Positions 25,099-34,511 are shown, counted from the first letter of the stretch. The stretch: 64,000 nt of DNA from Bacteroidales bacterium (GCA_024401695.1 JAKSKN010000001.1:474666-538665), one strand, 5' to 3'. Notes: a model not told the origin generated them from the sequence alone. Numbers and translations are program-made.

Positions 25099-26445
25099 AT
25101 GAAAACACGCTTTCTGTCAATTATCTGTTTCTTGTTCATCTCCACAGGGATGAATGCTCAGTTTGCGGACACCCTGCACATAAGCTACGGTCTGCCGCAA
25201 ATCAGGACGGAGTCGTGGAGCACCGGGAAGAAGATCGGGCTGGCATTCCTTGAGGGGCAGGCATTCAATGCCGCCTTCCAGAGCTTTGACAGATTCATAC
25301 TGAAGGCGGATTACGCCCAGGGAACCATAGAAGACATAAAACGCAATCTCAAGTTCGGGACCGGATGGGACAATGATGCCGTGGGCATCAATATGATCGG
25401 ACATCCGGCCCAGGGTGCCGTATATCATATAATCAACAGATTGAATGGAATCAGTTTCTGGGGCTCCTTTCCACTGACGTTCGTGGATTCTGCCATCTGG
25501 GAGCTGTTCTGCGAAAGCGAGCCGCCGTCGCCAAATGACTTTTTCACGACATCGTGGAACGGTATGATTTTGGGTGAAGTTCTCTGGCGCCTGGGGAATT
25601 ATGCATTCTGCAAACCTGCGCGTAAGGGCGTGGACCTGAAATTGAGAGCCGGGCTGGGGGTCAGAGCCGTCACAGAACTCTCCCATTCCATCAGCCACCC
25701 GGCAAATTCGCCTGCAGTGGGAATCGGCGCTTCCTTTACCCTCGATGCCACCTACGGCGACAGGATGTGCGTCAAGGACAATGCTCCGGTCAATTTCTTC
25801 GACCTGCATCTGACGGCCTCGGTTGGCAACGGGCAGTCCCCTATCGGGGAATTCACATTGCTGAGCAGGCTTTGGGGAATGGAGCTTGAGCCCAAAAAGG
25901 GAGAAGCCATATTCGGGATATACGACCATATGAGCACCTTCCTGTCCGAAAGCTGGACCCGGAACCGCGCCCCATACAGATGCTCCGAAGGCGTGTCCGT
26001 CGGCCCCGGCATCTTCTATTCGCACAACGGATTCACAACAGGAGCGTTTGTGGCCGCGACACTTATCGGCGCAGCCACTACCGATTTCTACGATGTCTAT
26101 GACCGTGATTATAACTTCGGCAGCGGTTACAGCATAAAAAGCCTCAACACATACAGGCCGTCGGACGTATTTTCGCTTTCACTCAATTTCAGGCATTACC
26201 AGCTGTTCACATTCTGGGGAGACAAACCGACCGACATAGAAGACAGGCACTATGTCAATTCGATGGGCGACAACGGGACGACTCTTACAGAGGTGCTGAA
26301 CCTGAGGACAACAATTTCTCCCCTCAGGCATTTTGACATAGAATTGAGCGCATTCCTGATCCACCGCAATTCCTTATACAAGATACATCCTCATACCAAG
26401 GCCTCGCACCTTACTGCGGAGATAGGTCTGAAATACTCACTTTGA
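25099..26445 (+). CDS. DUF3943 protein, likely outer-membrane
   Basis: A 448-residue exported protein with a signal peptide (1-20, ending GMNAQ). It matches DUF3943 in its first half: GWDNDAVGINMIGHPAQGAV, YHIINRLNGISFWGSF, and TSWNGMILGEVLWRLGNY. The second half has alternating aromatic strands (LSLNFRHYQLFTFWGD and a C-terminal LTAEIGLKYSL) and ends in Leu, so a beta-barrel in the outer membrane is likely. The biochemical role is unknown. The ATG at 25099 is fixed by the promoter box just upstream. Its end overlaps the end of the convergent symporter gene by 9 bases. Confidence 0.85.
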   Translation: MKTRFLSIICFLFISTGMNAQFADTLHISYGLPQIRTESWSTGKKIGLAFLEGQAFNAAFQSFDRFILKADYAQGTIEDIKRNLKFGTGWDNDAVGINMIGHPAQGAVYHIINRLNGISFWGSFPLTFVDSAIWELFCESEPPSPNDFFTTSWNGMILGEVLWRLGNYAFCKPARKGVDLKLRAGLGVRAVTELSHSISHPANSPAVGIGASFTLDATYGDRMCVKDNAPVNFFDLHLTASVGNGQSPIGEFTLLSRLWGMELEPKKGEAIFGIYDHMSTFLSESWTRNRAPYRCSEGVSVGPGIFYSHNGFTTGAFVAATLIGAATTDFYDVYDRDYNFGSGYSIKSLNTYRPSDVFSLSLNFRHYQLFTFWGDKPTDIEDRHYVNSMGDNGTTLTEVLNLRTTISPLRHFDIELSAFLIHRNSLYKIHPHTKASHLTAEIGLKYSL

Positions 26446-27387
26446 CACATCATTCAATCTGCTGAAGAGACGCGCGACAAGCGCTCCTGATATATTGTGC
26501 CAGACGCTGAAAACGGCACCGGGGACGGATGCCATGGCAAGTGCCTGGAATTGCGACGAAGCCAGACTGCAGGCCAGTCCTGAATTCTGCATACCCACCT
26601 CCACACTCACCGCCGTAGTTTTCTTCGAAGGCAGACGGAACAGTTTTGCCACGCCGAAGCCCAGGGCATAGCCCAGAATATTGTGAAGGATCACCACGCA
26701 AGCCACAACAAGTCCGCACTCGTGCAACCTGGCCGCGTTGGCAGACACCACCGCTACGACAATCATCGTTATGGCCAGCGTCGAGAAAGCCGGCAGGATT
26801 GAAGCCACGGACCGTGCCGCAGACGGCAGGAATCTTTTGAATAGAAGCCCGATGCATATCGGGGCGATGATGACTTCCGCAATCGAAAGGAACATACCCC
26901 AGAAATCCACAGGCACCACTGCACCGATGCATATCTTCACCAGCAGCGGCGTCATCACAGGAGCCAGCAGAGTCGATACACAGGTCATCCCCACGGAAAG
27001 GGGCACGTCACCGTGCGAAAGGAAAGTGATGACATTGGAACTTGTACCTCCGGGGCAGCATCCCACAAGGACCACACCCAGCGCCAGTTCCGGCGTGAGT
27101 CCGAACACCCTGCTCAACACCACGGCCAGGCCCGGCATCACGGTAATCTGGCACACGAAGCCCAGAAGCAGTTCCTTCGGGTGCGAGAACACCGACCTGA
27201 ATTCTCCGAATTCCATCGTCAAACCCATCCCGAACATCACGCAGCCCAGCAGCGGAGTGACCCAGGACACCCGCACGACACCCGTTGCAGATGGCCAGAA
27301 GAAAGCGCACACGGCTGCTACAAGAACCAGCAATGCCATATTTCTGACGATAAAATCACCGATTTTCTTCAAAAGTCCGGATTTCAT
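26437..27387 (-). CDS. Bile-acid:sodium symporter family protein
   Basis: A 316-residue inner-membrane transporter with about nine or ten spans. The BASS/ASBT family signature ELALGVVLVGCCPGGTSSNV is present, with crossover-type segments GMGLTMEFGEF and EVGMQNSGLACSLA. Bacterial members move organic anions with sodium; actual bile-acid transport is not implied. The ATG at 27387 gives MKSGLLKKIGDF; an upstream one at 27441 would overlap the opposite promoter and is rejected. It has a near-consensus box TATATTTC on its own strand. It converges on the DUF3943 gene with a 9-base overlap. Confidence 0.92.
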   Translation of the reverse strand: MKSGLLKKIGDFIVRNMALLVLVAAVCAFFWPSATGVVRVSWVTPLLGCVMFGMGLTMEFGEFRSVFSHPKELLLGFVCQITVMPGLAVVLSRVFGLTPELALGVVLVGCCPGGTSSNVITFLSHGDVPLSVGMTCVSTLLAPVMTPLLVKICIGAVVPVDFWGMFLSIAEVIIAPICIGLLFKRFLPSAARSVASILPAFSTLAITMIVVAVVSANAARLHECGLVVACVVILHNILGYALGFGVAKLFRLPSKKTTAVSVEVGMQNSGLACSLASSQFQALAMASVPGAVFSVWHNISGALVARLFSRLNDVSK

Positions 27388-27428
27388 ACAGCATATATCA
27401 ATAGTGATATGAAATATACGAAAAAGAT

Positions 27429-27436
27429 TATCTTTG
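27429..27436 (+). promoter_or_regulatory. Promoter -7 box for the TfoX-like gene
   Basis: TATCTTTG, 24 bases before the ATG at 27461. Confidence 0.6.
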
Positions 27437-27460
27437 TGCAAAACAGCTTCCGAATATACA

Positions 27461-27847
27461 ATGGCAACGAATAGAGACTACGCCGACTTCATCCAGGACA
27501 AATTCGCACGTCTGGACGTCGTGACCATCCGCCCCATGATGGGCGAATATGTCATCCATATGGCTGGCAAGGTACTGGGGTTCATCGGAGACGACCAGCT
27601 GCTGCTCGAGCCGGGGCCGACCATAGAACGCATTCTTCCGAATGCGGAAAAACGGGAGCTCTTCCCCGGGAGCAAACTATTCTACATCATTCCGGACGGG
27701 ATGTCCGCAGGCGAACTGTGCGGCATAGCGGAAGCAATCTACGACGACCTGCCTGTCAGCAAGCCGCGCAAGTCAAAGAAACAGAAGGAAAGCAAGGAGA
27801 CTAAAGCGTTTCAGCTTTTCTCATCCTTCAAGAAGAATTTCCACTGA
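27461..27847 (+). CDS. TfoX N-terminal-domain protein
   Basis: A 128-residue protein with the TfoX/Sxy N-terminal domain only (about 5-105: RPMMGEYVIHMAGKVLGFIG and LFPGSKLFYIIPD). The DNA-uptake regulators TfoX/Sxy have a second domain that is absent here; short forms are widespread and their role is unknown. The tail is very basic (SKPRKSKKQKESKETK). The last 37 bases overlap the end of the convergent lspA. Confidence 0.85.
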   Translation: MATNRDYADFIQDKFARLDVVTIRPMMGEYVIHMAGKVLGFIGDDQLLLEPGPTIERILPNAEKRELFPGSKLFYIIPDGMSAGELCGIAEAIYDDLPVSKPRKSKKQKESKETKAFQLFSSFKKNFH

Positions 27848-28359
27848 AACAGAATGAGGTAGATCGTGCCGACGGTCACACAGGAATCAGCGAAATTGAA
27901 TACCGGACTGAAGAAGATCACCTTCTCTGCGGTACGGATGATCGGGAACCAGAACATATCCACGACACGGCCGAACATCAGCGGCGCGTAATCCCAGATG
28001 ATGCCGTAGAAAAAGCAGTCTATGATATTGCCGATCGCACCTGCCGTAATCAAGCTCAGTCCCACAAGGGCTCCGGTCGGAGTTGTGGGTTTCCTGTCAA
28101 GCGAACGTATCCACCATATGAGGAAGCCCGACAGCACGACGCGGAAAAGGGAAAGGCAGAACTTGCCGATCTTTCCTCCGAAAGCCATTCCGAAGGCCAT
28201 CCCCTCGTTCTCAACGAAACATAGCTGGCACCACTGGCCGATAAGAGGTATCCGCTCGCCAAGAGACATATTCGTCTTGACCAGGACCTTGATGACCTGG
28301 TCAATGACGACAAGAATGATACCCAGAACTATAAGCCTGCTTCCCCGGGAGATTTTCAT
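27811..28359 (-). CDS. lspA: Lipoprotein signal peptidase
   Basis: Cleaves the signal from prolipoproteins in the inner membrane. Four spans and the aspartyl-protease signatures are present: ENEGMAFG at 50-57, GAIGNIIDC with catalytic Asp114, and VFNFADS with catalytic Asp158. At 182 residues it is a little longer than the enteric enzymes, as usual in the phylum. It starts 3 bases after the dksA/traR-like gene, in the usual Bacteroidota ileS-traR-lspA order. Several lipoproteins in this window depend on it. Confidence 0.96.
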   Translation of the reverse strand: MKISRGSRLIVLGIILVVIDQVIKVLVKTNMSLGERIPLIGQWCQLCFVENEGMAFGMAFGGKIGKFCLSLFRVVLSGFLIWWIRSLDRKPTTPTGALVGLSLITAGAIGNIIDCFFYGIIWDYAPLMFGRVVDMFWFPIIRTAEKVIFFSPVFNFADSCVTVGTIYLILFQWKFFLKDEKS

Positions 28360-28362
28360 ATT

Positions 28363-28758
28363 TTAATTTTTACCGGACTTGGCAAGAGCCTCCTTTGCCT
28401 CGACGGTGAGGGTGGCGTGAGGTACGAGACGAAGCCTTTCCTTAGGGATAAGCTTGCCTGTCACGCGACAGATGCCATAGGTTTTGTTCTCGATGCGGAC
28501 GAGGGCAGCCTCAAGATTCTGGATGAACTTGTACTGGCGCTGGGCCATCTGGCTTGCCTCTTCCTTTGAGAGCTGGTTTGCACCATCATCTTCGACGGTC
28601 TTGAAGGACGGAGAAGTATCCTCGATGTCGTTGGTGCCATTGTGCATCACAACTTCGCGGAGAGTGTTATACTCTTTCTTGGCTTTGTCGAGCATATCGA
28701 CAATGATGACACGGAACTCCTCGAGTTCAGCATCAGAGTAACGCAGTTTCTCTGCCAT
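28363..28758 (-). CDS. TraR/DksA-family regulator
   Basis: A 131-residue helical hairpin plus degenerate zinc-finger protein of the TraR/DksA family, which acts through the RNA polymerase secondary channel. The N-terminal coiled coil runs to about 100; the C-terminal segment reads YGICRVTGKLIPKERLRLVP, keeping only one of the four zinc-binding Cys. From memory this Cys-poor form is the standard Bacteroidota one. It lies between ileS (2 bases) and lspA (3 bases), clearly one transcript. A regulatory target cannot be deduced. Confidence 0.9.
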   Translation of the reverse strand: MAEKLRYSDAELEEFRVIIVDMLDKAKKEYNTLREVVMHNGTNDIEDTSPSFKTVEDDGANQLSKEEASQMAQRQYKFIQNLEAALVRIENKTYGICRVTGKLIPKERLRLVPHATLTVEAKEALAKSGKN

Positions 28759-28760
28759 AG

Positions 28761-31700
28761 TTAAATAATTTTTCGGGTTACTGTAATCTTTATTTCATCC
28801 TCGTCCCATTCAACGGAAACAGCGTTCCCGCCGGCCTCGCCGAGCGGCTTGAATCCGACACTGCAGGCTAAAGTCTGGGATGCGAGATAGGTTTCGTAAG
28901 AAGCAAGGGATGCCGAGATCTCCTCTGCGGCGCTGCCGTCAGCGAATATCAGCACATCCACTTTGTCAGTGACATCAAATCCGCTGTCCTTGCGGATATT
29001 CTGGATCCTGTTGACAAGTTCGCGCGCAACGCCTTCGGCCCTGAGCGCGTCATTGACCTCGATGTCGAGGGCGATGGTAAGGGCACCCTCCGATGCGACA
29101 AGCCAGCCCGGCATATCCTCGGAGATGATTTCATAATCCTCAGGCTCCAGTGTGACGGCTGCTCCGTTGATGTCCAACGTATAAGTGCCGGCCGACTGGA
29201 TATCGCCGATGGTCTTCTGGTCGAAAGTGCCGAAAGCAGCGGCTATGCCCTTCATCTGAGCGCCATATTTCTTGCCGAGGGTGCGGAAATTAGGCTTGAT
29301 CTTCTTTGTGATGATGCCGGTGGTGTCGGAGATGAACTCCGCTTCCTTTACATTGACTTCGGCAAGGAGGATATCCTTGACAGCCTCAAGCTGCCTGCGG
29401 ACCTCGTCGGAAAGTACAGGAACGACAAGTTTGGAGAGAGGCTGGCGGACCTTGATGTTCACCTTGCGGCGGAGCGCAAGCACCATTGAAGTTGCCTTCT
29501 GAGCCAGTTCCATCCGTTCCTCCAGATCCTTGTCGATAAGCCCGGCATTCGCCTCCGGCATCGATTCGAAGTGGACGGACTCAGCCTTCGGGCAGAGGTC
29601 CAGCCACAACTGGTCCATAAAGAACGGAGCGATAGGAGCCGCAAGGACTGCCACTTTCCGGAGGACCTCAAGGAGAGTCTGGTAAGCGGCAAGCTTGTCG
29701 CCGGTGAGGCCGCCGCCCCAGAAGCGCTTGCGGTTCAGGCGCACATACCAGTTGGACACGTGGTCGCAGACGAAATCCTGGATAAGACGCCCCGCAAGGG
29801 TTATGTCATAATCCTCGTATGCGGCACGCACATCCTTGACAAGGCTGTTGAGAAGCGATATTATCCATCGGTCGATCTCAGGGCGCTCCGCATACGGAAC
29901 GGCAGCCGCTTCAGGGTCGAAGCCGTCGACGTTCGCATAAAGCGCAAAGAAGGAGTATGTGTTGTAAAGGGTTCCGAAGAATTTGCGGCGGATCTCATCA
30001 ACGCCCGCCTCGTCGAAACGGAGGTTGTCCCAAGGCTGGGCATTTGTGAGCATATACCAGCGGAGGGCGTCGGCGCCGTAAGTATCAAGGGCCTTGAACG
30101 GATCGACCGCATTTCCAAGGCGCTTGCTCATCTTGTCACCGTTCTTGTCGAGGACAAGGCCGTTGGAGATGACCCGCTTGAATGCAGGAGTGCCGCTGAC
30201 CATGGTATGGATTGCGTGGAGGGTGTAGAACCATCCGCGTGTCTGGTCAACGCCTTCGGCGATGAAATCGGCAGTGCTGCCGAAATCAGGGGTATTCTTG
30301 CCACGAAGGCCTGTCTGGGCATAAGGCATTGCGCCAGAATCGAACCATACATCGATAAGGTCGGTCTCACGCACCATCTTCCTGCCGTTCGGGCTGACAA
30401 GGAAGATATTGTCCACGTATGGACGGTGTATGTCGATCTTGTCGTAGTTCTCCTTCGACATATCGTCAGGATCGAATCCGGCGGCCTTGAAAGGATTCTC
30501 CTTCATGAAACCGGCAGAAACGGCTTTCTCAATCTCGCCGTAGAGTTCCTTGATAGAGCCTATGCAGATTTCTTCCTTGCCGTCTTCCGTACGCCAGATA
30601 GGGAGCGGGGTGCCCCAATAGCGGCTTCGGCTGAGATTCCAGTCCTGTATGTTCTCAAGCCATTTGCCGAAACGGCCCGTACCGGTAGCCTCCGGCTTCC
30701 AGGTGATGCCCTCGTTGAGAGCCATCATCTTTTCACGGACGGCAGTGGCCTTGATGAACCACGAATTGAGAGGATAATAGAGCACCGGCTTGTCAGTACG
30801 CCAGCAATGAGGATATGTATGTGTATGTTTCTCTATGCGGAATGCCTTGTTCCCGGCCTTGAGCATCACACAGATGTCGATGTCGAGGGTAGGTGCATCG
30901 GCGGCAAGGCTGCTGTCGTAGGCATTCTTCACATATCGTCCCGCCCATTCGGAGTAGCTTGGGTCCACACGCTCCGCGACATATGCGGCATCGAGGTCTT
31001 CCAGACGGTAGAAGCGTCCTTGAGGGTCAACCTGAGCCTGCGGGGCTCCATCCTTGTCGGTCACATAAAGGCCCGGCACGCCGGCGATCTTAGCAACCTT
31101 TGCATCGTCAGCACCGAAGGTAGGCGCAATGTGCACGATACCCGTACCATCCTCCGTGGTGACATAGTCACCGAGGATGACCTTGAAGGCGCCCTCATCC
31201 GGACGGAACCAGGAGATGAGCTGCTCATATTTCATACCGGCGAGTTCGGTACCCTTGAAAGTGCCCGGAAGCACCTCGTAAGGGATCTTGTCGTTGAACC
31301 ACGCGCCGACGAGGGCCTGGGCGAGGATGTATGTTGCAGGCTTGCCTGTATATGGATTGGCGCTGCGCACCTTGACGTAGTCGATGTTCGGGCCTACGCA
31401 AAGGGCTGTGTTGGACGGAAGAGTCCACGGAGTGGTGGTCCAGGCGAGGAAGTAAAGGTCCTCTTCTCCGACAACCTTGAACTGGGCGCAGCAGGTAGTG
31501 TCCTTGACATCGCGGTAGCAGCCAGGCTGATTGAGCTCGTGGGAGCTGAGACCCGTTCCGGCGGCAGGGCTGTACGGCTGGATCGACTTCCCCTTGTAGA
31601 GATAGCCCTTGCCATATATGTCCTTGAGGAGGTACCAGAGTGTCTCGATATACCTGTTGTCGTAGGTGATATACGGATCATCCATATCCACCCAATAACC

Positions 31701-32114
31701 GATACGTTCGGTAAGGGTGCGCCATTCGGCGGTATATTTCATAACCTCGGAACGGCAGGTCCTGTTGTATTCCTCGACCGAAATGGTCTTGCCGATATCC
31801 TCCTTGGTTATGCCAAGTTTCTTTTCAACACCGAGCTCGACCGGAAGGCCGTGGGTGTCCCATCCGGCGCGGCGACGGACTTTGAAGCCGGTCTGGGTCT
31901 TGTAGCGGCAGATTGCGTCCTTGATGGAGCGGGCCATGACGTGATGGATGCCCGGCATGCCGTTGGCACTCGGCGGTCCTTCAAAGAAAATGAATTCCGG
32001 AGCGCCGTCACGGAGCTCGAGAGATTTTTCGAACGCACTCATCTTCTTCCACCTCTTGAGCACTTCATTTCCCACGCTCACCAGGTCAAGTCCATTATAC
32101 TCTTTGAAAGTCAT
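28761..32114 (-). CDS. ileS: Isoleucyl-tRNA synthetase with a GXHH-type signature
   Basis: Charges tRNA-Ile. The 1117-residue enzyme has the class I core, the CP1 editing domain (LAWTTTPWTLPSNTALCVGP), KMSKRLGNAVDPF as the second signature, and a long C-terminal anticodon-binding part. The first signature, HXGH in most class I enzymes, reads GIHH at residues 55-58 (within ANGMPGIHHVMA). This swapped form is known from a subset of type-2 IleRS enzymes and was reported to go with very high mupirocin resistance. The whole protein is of the eukaryote-like type 2. A promoter box TACTTTTG lies 36 bases upstream. Confidence 0.96.
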   Translation of the reverse strand: MTFKEYNGLDLVSVGNEVLKRWKKMSAFEKSLELRDGAPEFIFFEGPPSANGMPGIHHVMARSIKDAICRYKTQTGFKVRRRAGWDTHGLPVELGVEKKLGITKEDIGKTISVEEYNRTCRSEVMKYTAEWRTLTERIGYWVDMDDPYITYDNRYIETLWYLLKDIYGKGYLYKGKSIQPYSPAAGTGLSSHELNQPGCYRDVKDTTCCAQFKVVGEEDLYFLAWTTTPWTLPSNTALCVGPNIDYVKVRSANPYTGKPATYILAQALVGAWFNDKIPYEVLPGTFKGTELAGMKYEQLISWFRPDEGAFKVILGDYVTTEDGTGIVHIAPTFGADDAKVAKIAGVPGLYVTDKDGAPQAQVDPQGRFYRLEDLDAAYVAERVDPSYSEWAGRYVKNAYDSSLAADAPTLDIDICVMLKAGNKAFRIEKHTHTYPHCWRTDKPVLYYPLNSWFIKATAVREKMMALNEGITWKPEATGTGRFGKWLENIQDWNLSRSRYWGTPLPIWRTEDGKEEICIGSIKELYGEIEKAVSAGFMKENPFKAAGFDPDDMSKENYDKIDIHRPYVDNIFLVSPNGRKMVRETDLIDVWFDSGAMPYAQTGLRGKNTPDFGSTADFIAEGVDQTRGWFYTLHAIHTMVSGTPAFKRVISNGLVLDKNGDKMSKRLGNAVDPFKALDTYGADALRWYMLTNAQPWDNLRFDEAGVDEIRRKFFGTLYNTYSFFALYANVDGFDPEAAAVPYAERPEIDRWIISLLNSLVKDVRAAYEDYDITLAGRLIQDFVCDHVSNWYVRLNRKRFWGGGLTGDKLAAYQTLLEVLRKVAVLAAPIAPFFMDQLWLDLCPKAESVHFESMPEANAGLIDKDLEERMELAQKATSMVLALRRKVNIKVRQPLSKLVVPVLSDEVRRQLEAVKDILLAEVNVKEAEFISDTTGIITKKIKPNFRTLGKKYGAQMKGIAAAFGTFDQKTIGDIQSAGTYTLDINGAAVTLEPEDYEIISEDMPGWLVASEGALTIALDIEVNDALRAEGVARELVNRIQNIRKDSGFDVTDKVDVLIFADGSAAEEISASLASYETYLASQTLACSVGFKPLGEAGGNAVSVEWDEDEIKITVTRKII

Positions 32115-32124
32115 CTTTTTTCGC

Positions 32125-32132
32125 TAAATTTG
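32125..32132 (+). promoter_or_regulatory. Promoter -7 box for cvpA-tsaB
   Basis: TAAATTTG, 47 bases before the cvpA-like ATG. It overlaps the 5' leader of the divergent ileS transcript. Confidence 0.6.
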
Positions 32133-32149
32133 CCCTTGTTATCAATTCA

Positions 32150-32157
32150 CAAAAGTA
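32150..32157 (-). promoter_or_regulatory. Promoter -7 box for ileS
   Basis: TACTTTTG on the minus strand, 35 bases before the ileS ATG. The two divergent boxes are about 17 bases apart with crossing leaders. Confidence 0.6.
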
Positions 32158-32179
32158 AACAATTCCAAGCGTTTTTACA

Positions 32180-32737
32180 ATGGGCATTCTGGATATTATT
32201 CTTCTCTGCTGCTTTATCCCGGCAATCGTGCAGGGTATCTCCAAGGGCTTTGTAAGCCAGGTCATCTCCATCCTCTCCCTCATTCTTGGAGTGTGGGCAG
32301 CCTTCAAGTTTTCCAAGCTTATGAGCGGATGGCTCGCCAATTATGTCCATCTCGACCCGAAAGTCCTGAACATCGTATCGTTCATCGCCGTTGCCGTACT
32401 GGTGATCCTTCTCCTCTATTTCGTAGGCAGACTCATCACCAAGGCATTCGACGCTGCGTCCATAACCTGGCTCAACCGATTTCTCGGCTTTGTCTTCGCC
32501 ATCGCAAAGACAGTCATCATCCTCGGACTTCTCATTATGGTTTTCGAGGCCCTCAACGCCAAGTTCGGTCTCGTAAAGCCTGAGAAACTCGACGGTGCGG
32601 TGGTTTACGACCTTCTGAAGCGATGCGGCGAATTCATCTTCCCATACCTGAAGAACCTGGTTTCCGAAGCCGGCGACCTGCTTGACAACGCAGCATCGGC
32701 AATTGAGGGAGCCGTTTCCACAATGACCAATGCCTAA
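32180..32737 (+). CDS. CvpA-family membrane protein
   Basis: A 185-residue inner-membrane protein of the CvpA family (named for colicin V production). Four spans lie at about 1-20, 26-45, 65-85 and 105-130. Family hallmarks include ILDIILLCCFIPAIVQGISK and TWLNRFLGFVFAIAKTVIIL. It is needed for colicin V export in E. coli, but its general role is unclear. The stop overlaps the start of tsaB by 8 bases, so the two are translationally coupled. The start gives the usual M-G-I-L-D-I. Confidence 0.9.
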   Translation: MGILDIILLCCFIPAIVQGISKGFVSQVISILSLILGVWAAFKFSKLMSGWLANYVHLDPKVLNIVSFIAVAVLVILLLYFVGRLITKAFDAASITWLNRFLGFVFAIAKTVIILGLLIMVFEALNAKFGLVKPEKLDGAVVYDLLKRCGEFIFPYLKNLVSEAGDLLDNAASAIEGAVSTMTNA

Positions 32738-33422
32738 GATAATCCTGATAGAAACATCCACCTCGCTATGCTCCGCCGCCCTCGCCATTGACGGGAAGAT
32801 CGTGAGCCGCCGCGAGAGCAGCGAGCCGCGCGCACACGCAGCGATGACCGCACCCTATGTTGCAGAAGTACTGCAGGAGCAAGGCTTGAAAGTATCAGAT
32901 TGCGACGCCGTCTGCGTCAGCGCGGGTCCCGGTTCGTACACCGGCCTCCGCGTCGGTTCCTCAACCGCCAAAGGCCTATGTTTCGCAGCCGGCATCCCGC
33001 TCCTGGCCGTAGGCACTCTTGACATCCTCGTATGGCAAGCCATCGAAGGAGGCCTTTTGCCGGAAGGCTGCAGGTATATCATCCCGATGATCGACGCCCG
33101 CAGGATGGAGGTTTACAGCGCCGTCTACAGCGCTGCCGGCGAGCGGCTGACCGAGATTGCGCCAAGCGTGATCGACGGAAGCAGCTTCGCGAAAGAAAGG
33201 GCCGGAGGCCCCGTCCTCTTCATTGGCGACGGTGCCGGGAAATGCGCGGATATCCTTGCCGCCGAAGGCTCTTCATTCGTGCAGGCCTGTCCACGCGCCG
33301 ACGCAATGCTCACCCCGGCACTGAGGGAATACAACGAAAAAAGGTTCAAAGACACAGCGTACTTCGAACCTTTCTATCTCAAGGATTTCGTTGCTACCGT
33401 CAGCAGCAAGAAATTATTTTAG
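32730..33422 (+). CDS. tsaB: tRNA t6A biosynthesis protein TsaB
   Basis: The inactive-homologue partner of TsaD in making the t6A37 modification. The 230-residue protein has the ASKHA fold: [14 protein letters not shown] at the start, [10 protein letters not shown], and [20 protein letters not shown], the best known signature of the family. It overlaps cvpA by 8 bases and ends in a 9-base overlap with the convergent redoxin gene. Confidence 0.95.
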   Translation: MPKIILIETSTSLCSAALAIDGKIVSRRESSEPRAHAAMTAPYVAEVLQEQGLKVSDCDAVCVSAGPGSYTGLRVGSSTAKGLCFAAGIPLLAVGTLDILVWQAIEGGLLPEGCRYIIPMIDARRMEVYSAVYSAAGERLTEIAPSVIDGSSFAKERAGGPVLFIGDGAGKCADILAAEGSSFVQACPRADAMLTPALREYNEKRFKDTAYFEPFYLKDFVATVSSKKLF

Positions 33423-34511
33423 CAGTTTTCCGAGCTCTTTCCTCAAGCCGTCGGCACCCTGGAAATCATTGGTGTCGATCTCACCGTCAGCAATCAGCAG
33501 CGATGTCGGGAGGCCTTCAATGTTATAAAGGGCCAGGCTGGATGAAGAAGAGCCGAGTCCATCGTTCACATTGATCCAAGGAAGGTTCTGGGACTTGATG
33601 ACTCCGGCCCATCTAGCCTTGTCCGGGTCTATGCCGACAGCATAGATCTCAAAGCCCCTGTCGTGGAATTCCTTATAGAGAGGGATGAGGTACTCGAGGC
33701 TGAGCATCTTCTGATCATCTGATGCCGAGGTCCAGAAATGCAGGAGGATCACCTTCGCATCAACCTCGCTGAGACGCACCTTTTTTCCATTGATGTCGGC
33801 CATATTCAGGTCAGGGAAGTTGTTGATCCGGGCGGCGGAAAGCCGGGTCTGCACACCAAGCACCTGCTCGCGTGAAGCAGCCTCCTTTTCAAGGGCCTGG
33901 ACATAACGGGATTCAGGATAGACGGTCTTGAGCGAATCGGCTACCTGACGGAAGATGATGGCGTCGGTATGCTGCGCGAATACAGGCGAACCGGCACTGA
34001 CCTCCTGATAGAGAACCGGAATGGATGTGAGTGACTTGGGGTTCGAAAGGACATACTTGACGCAATTGCGGTAGTAGTCGATGTATATCCTGCTCATTTC
34101 CTTCGTGTCCGGGGCATTGTAGATCCTGGTGAGGAAATCCGCATATCTCTGTTCGACTTCCGCGAGTTTGGCGGAGCCTTCGGAACCGACGACCTGATAT
34201 TTGCCGAGGGTGTCCGTAGTCACGCCTGCCGTCTCGCCCGCCTCAAGAAGAAGCGATGCAATCTTGGTATCGCCGTAAAAGAGATAGATGAACTCAGGCT
34301 GTCCATCCTTGACATCAAGCTTATAGGAAAAACTGCCGTCTGCCTTTGTCTTGATCGTGTCGAGGACATTGTACTGGTTCATATCGAGTTTGCGGACTAC
34401 GATCTGACTGTCGGCGGCGCCGTCCACGGTGCCGTTGATTCTTGCCTGCTTTGCGCAGGATGCGATGCCCAACGCTGCGAGCGCGAGCAGGATTAGCTTA
34501 TAATTTTTCAT
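33414..34511 (-). CDS. DUF4369/TlpA-like lipoprotein without redox cysteines
   Basis: A 365-residue lipoprotein (Cys19 in GIASC) with an N-terminal DUF4369-like beta domain (about 24-120) and a C-terminal thioredoxin fold (about 240-365: LHFWTSASDDQKML, FEIYAVGIDPDKARW, cis-Pro at GLPTSLL). At 260-266 the usual WCxxC is replaced by WTSASDD, so both catalytic Cys are missing. It cannot act as a dithiol oxidoreductase and may bind or scaffold instead. The ATG at 34511 begins exactly at the signal peptide and overlaps the HIT gene by 14 bases; upstream in-frame codons are inside that gene. Confidence 0.88.
   Translation of the reverse strand: MKNYKLILLALAALGIASCAKQARINGTVDGAADSQIVVRKLDMNQYNVLDTIKTKADGSFSYKLDVKDGQPEFIYLFYGDTKIASLLLEAGETAGVTTDTLGKYQVVGSEGSAKLAEVEQRYADFLTRIYNAPDTKEMSRIYIDYYRNCVKYVLSNPKSLTSIPVLYQEVSAGSPVFAQHTDAIIFRQVADSLKTVYPESRYVQALEKEAASREQVLGVQTRLSAARINNFPDLNMADINGKKVRLSEVDAKVILLHFWTSASDDQKMLSLEYLIPLYKEFHDRGFEIYAVGIDPDKARWAGVIKSQNLPWINVNDGLGSSSSSLALYNIEGLPTSLLIADGEIDTNDFQGADGLRKELGKLLK

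Noticed and set aside
29571-32255. 894-codon open frame opposite ileS
   Set aside because: A shadow of the ileS reading frame; no family signature and no promoter.
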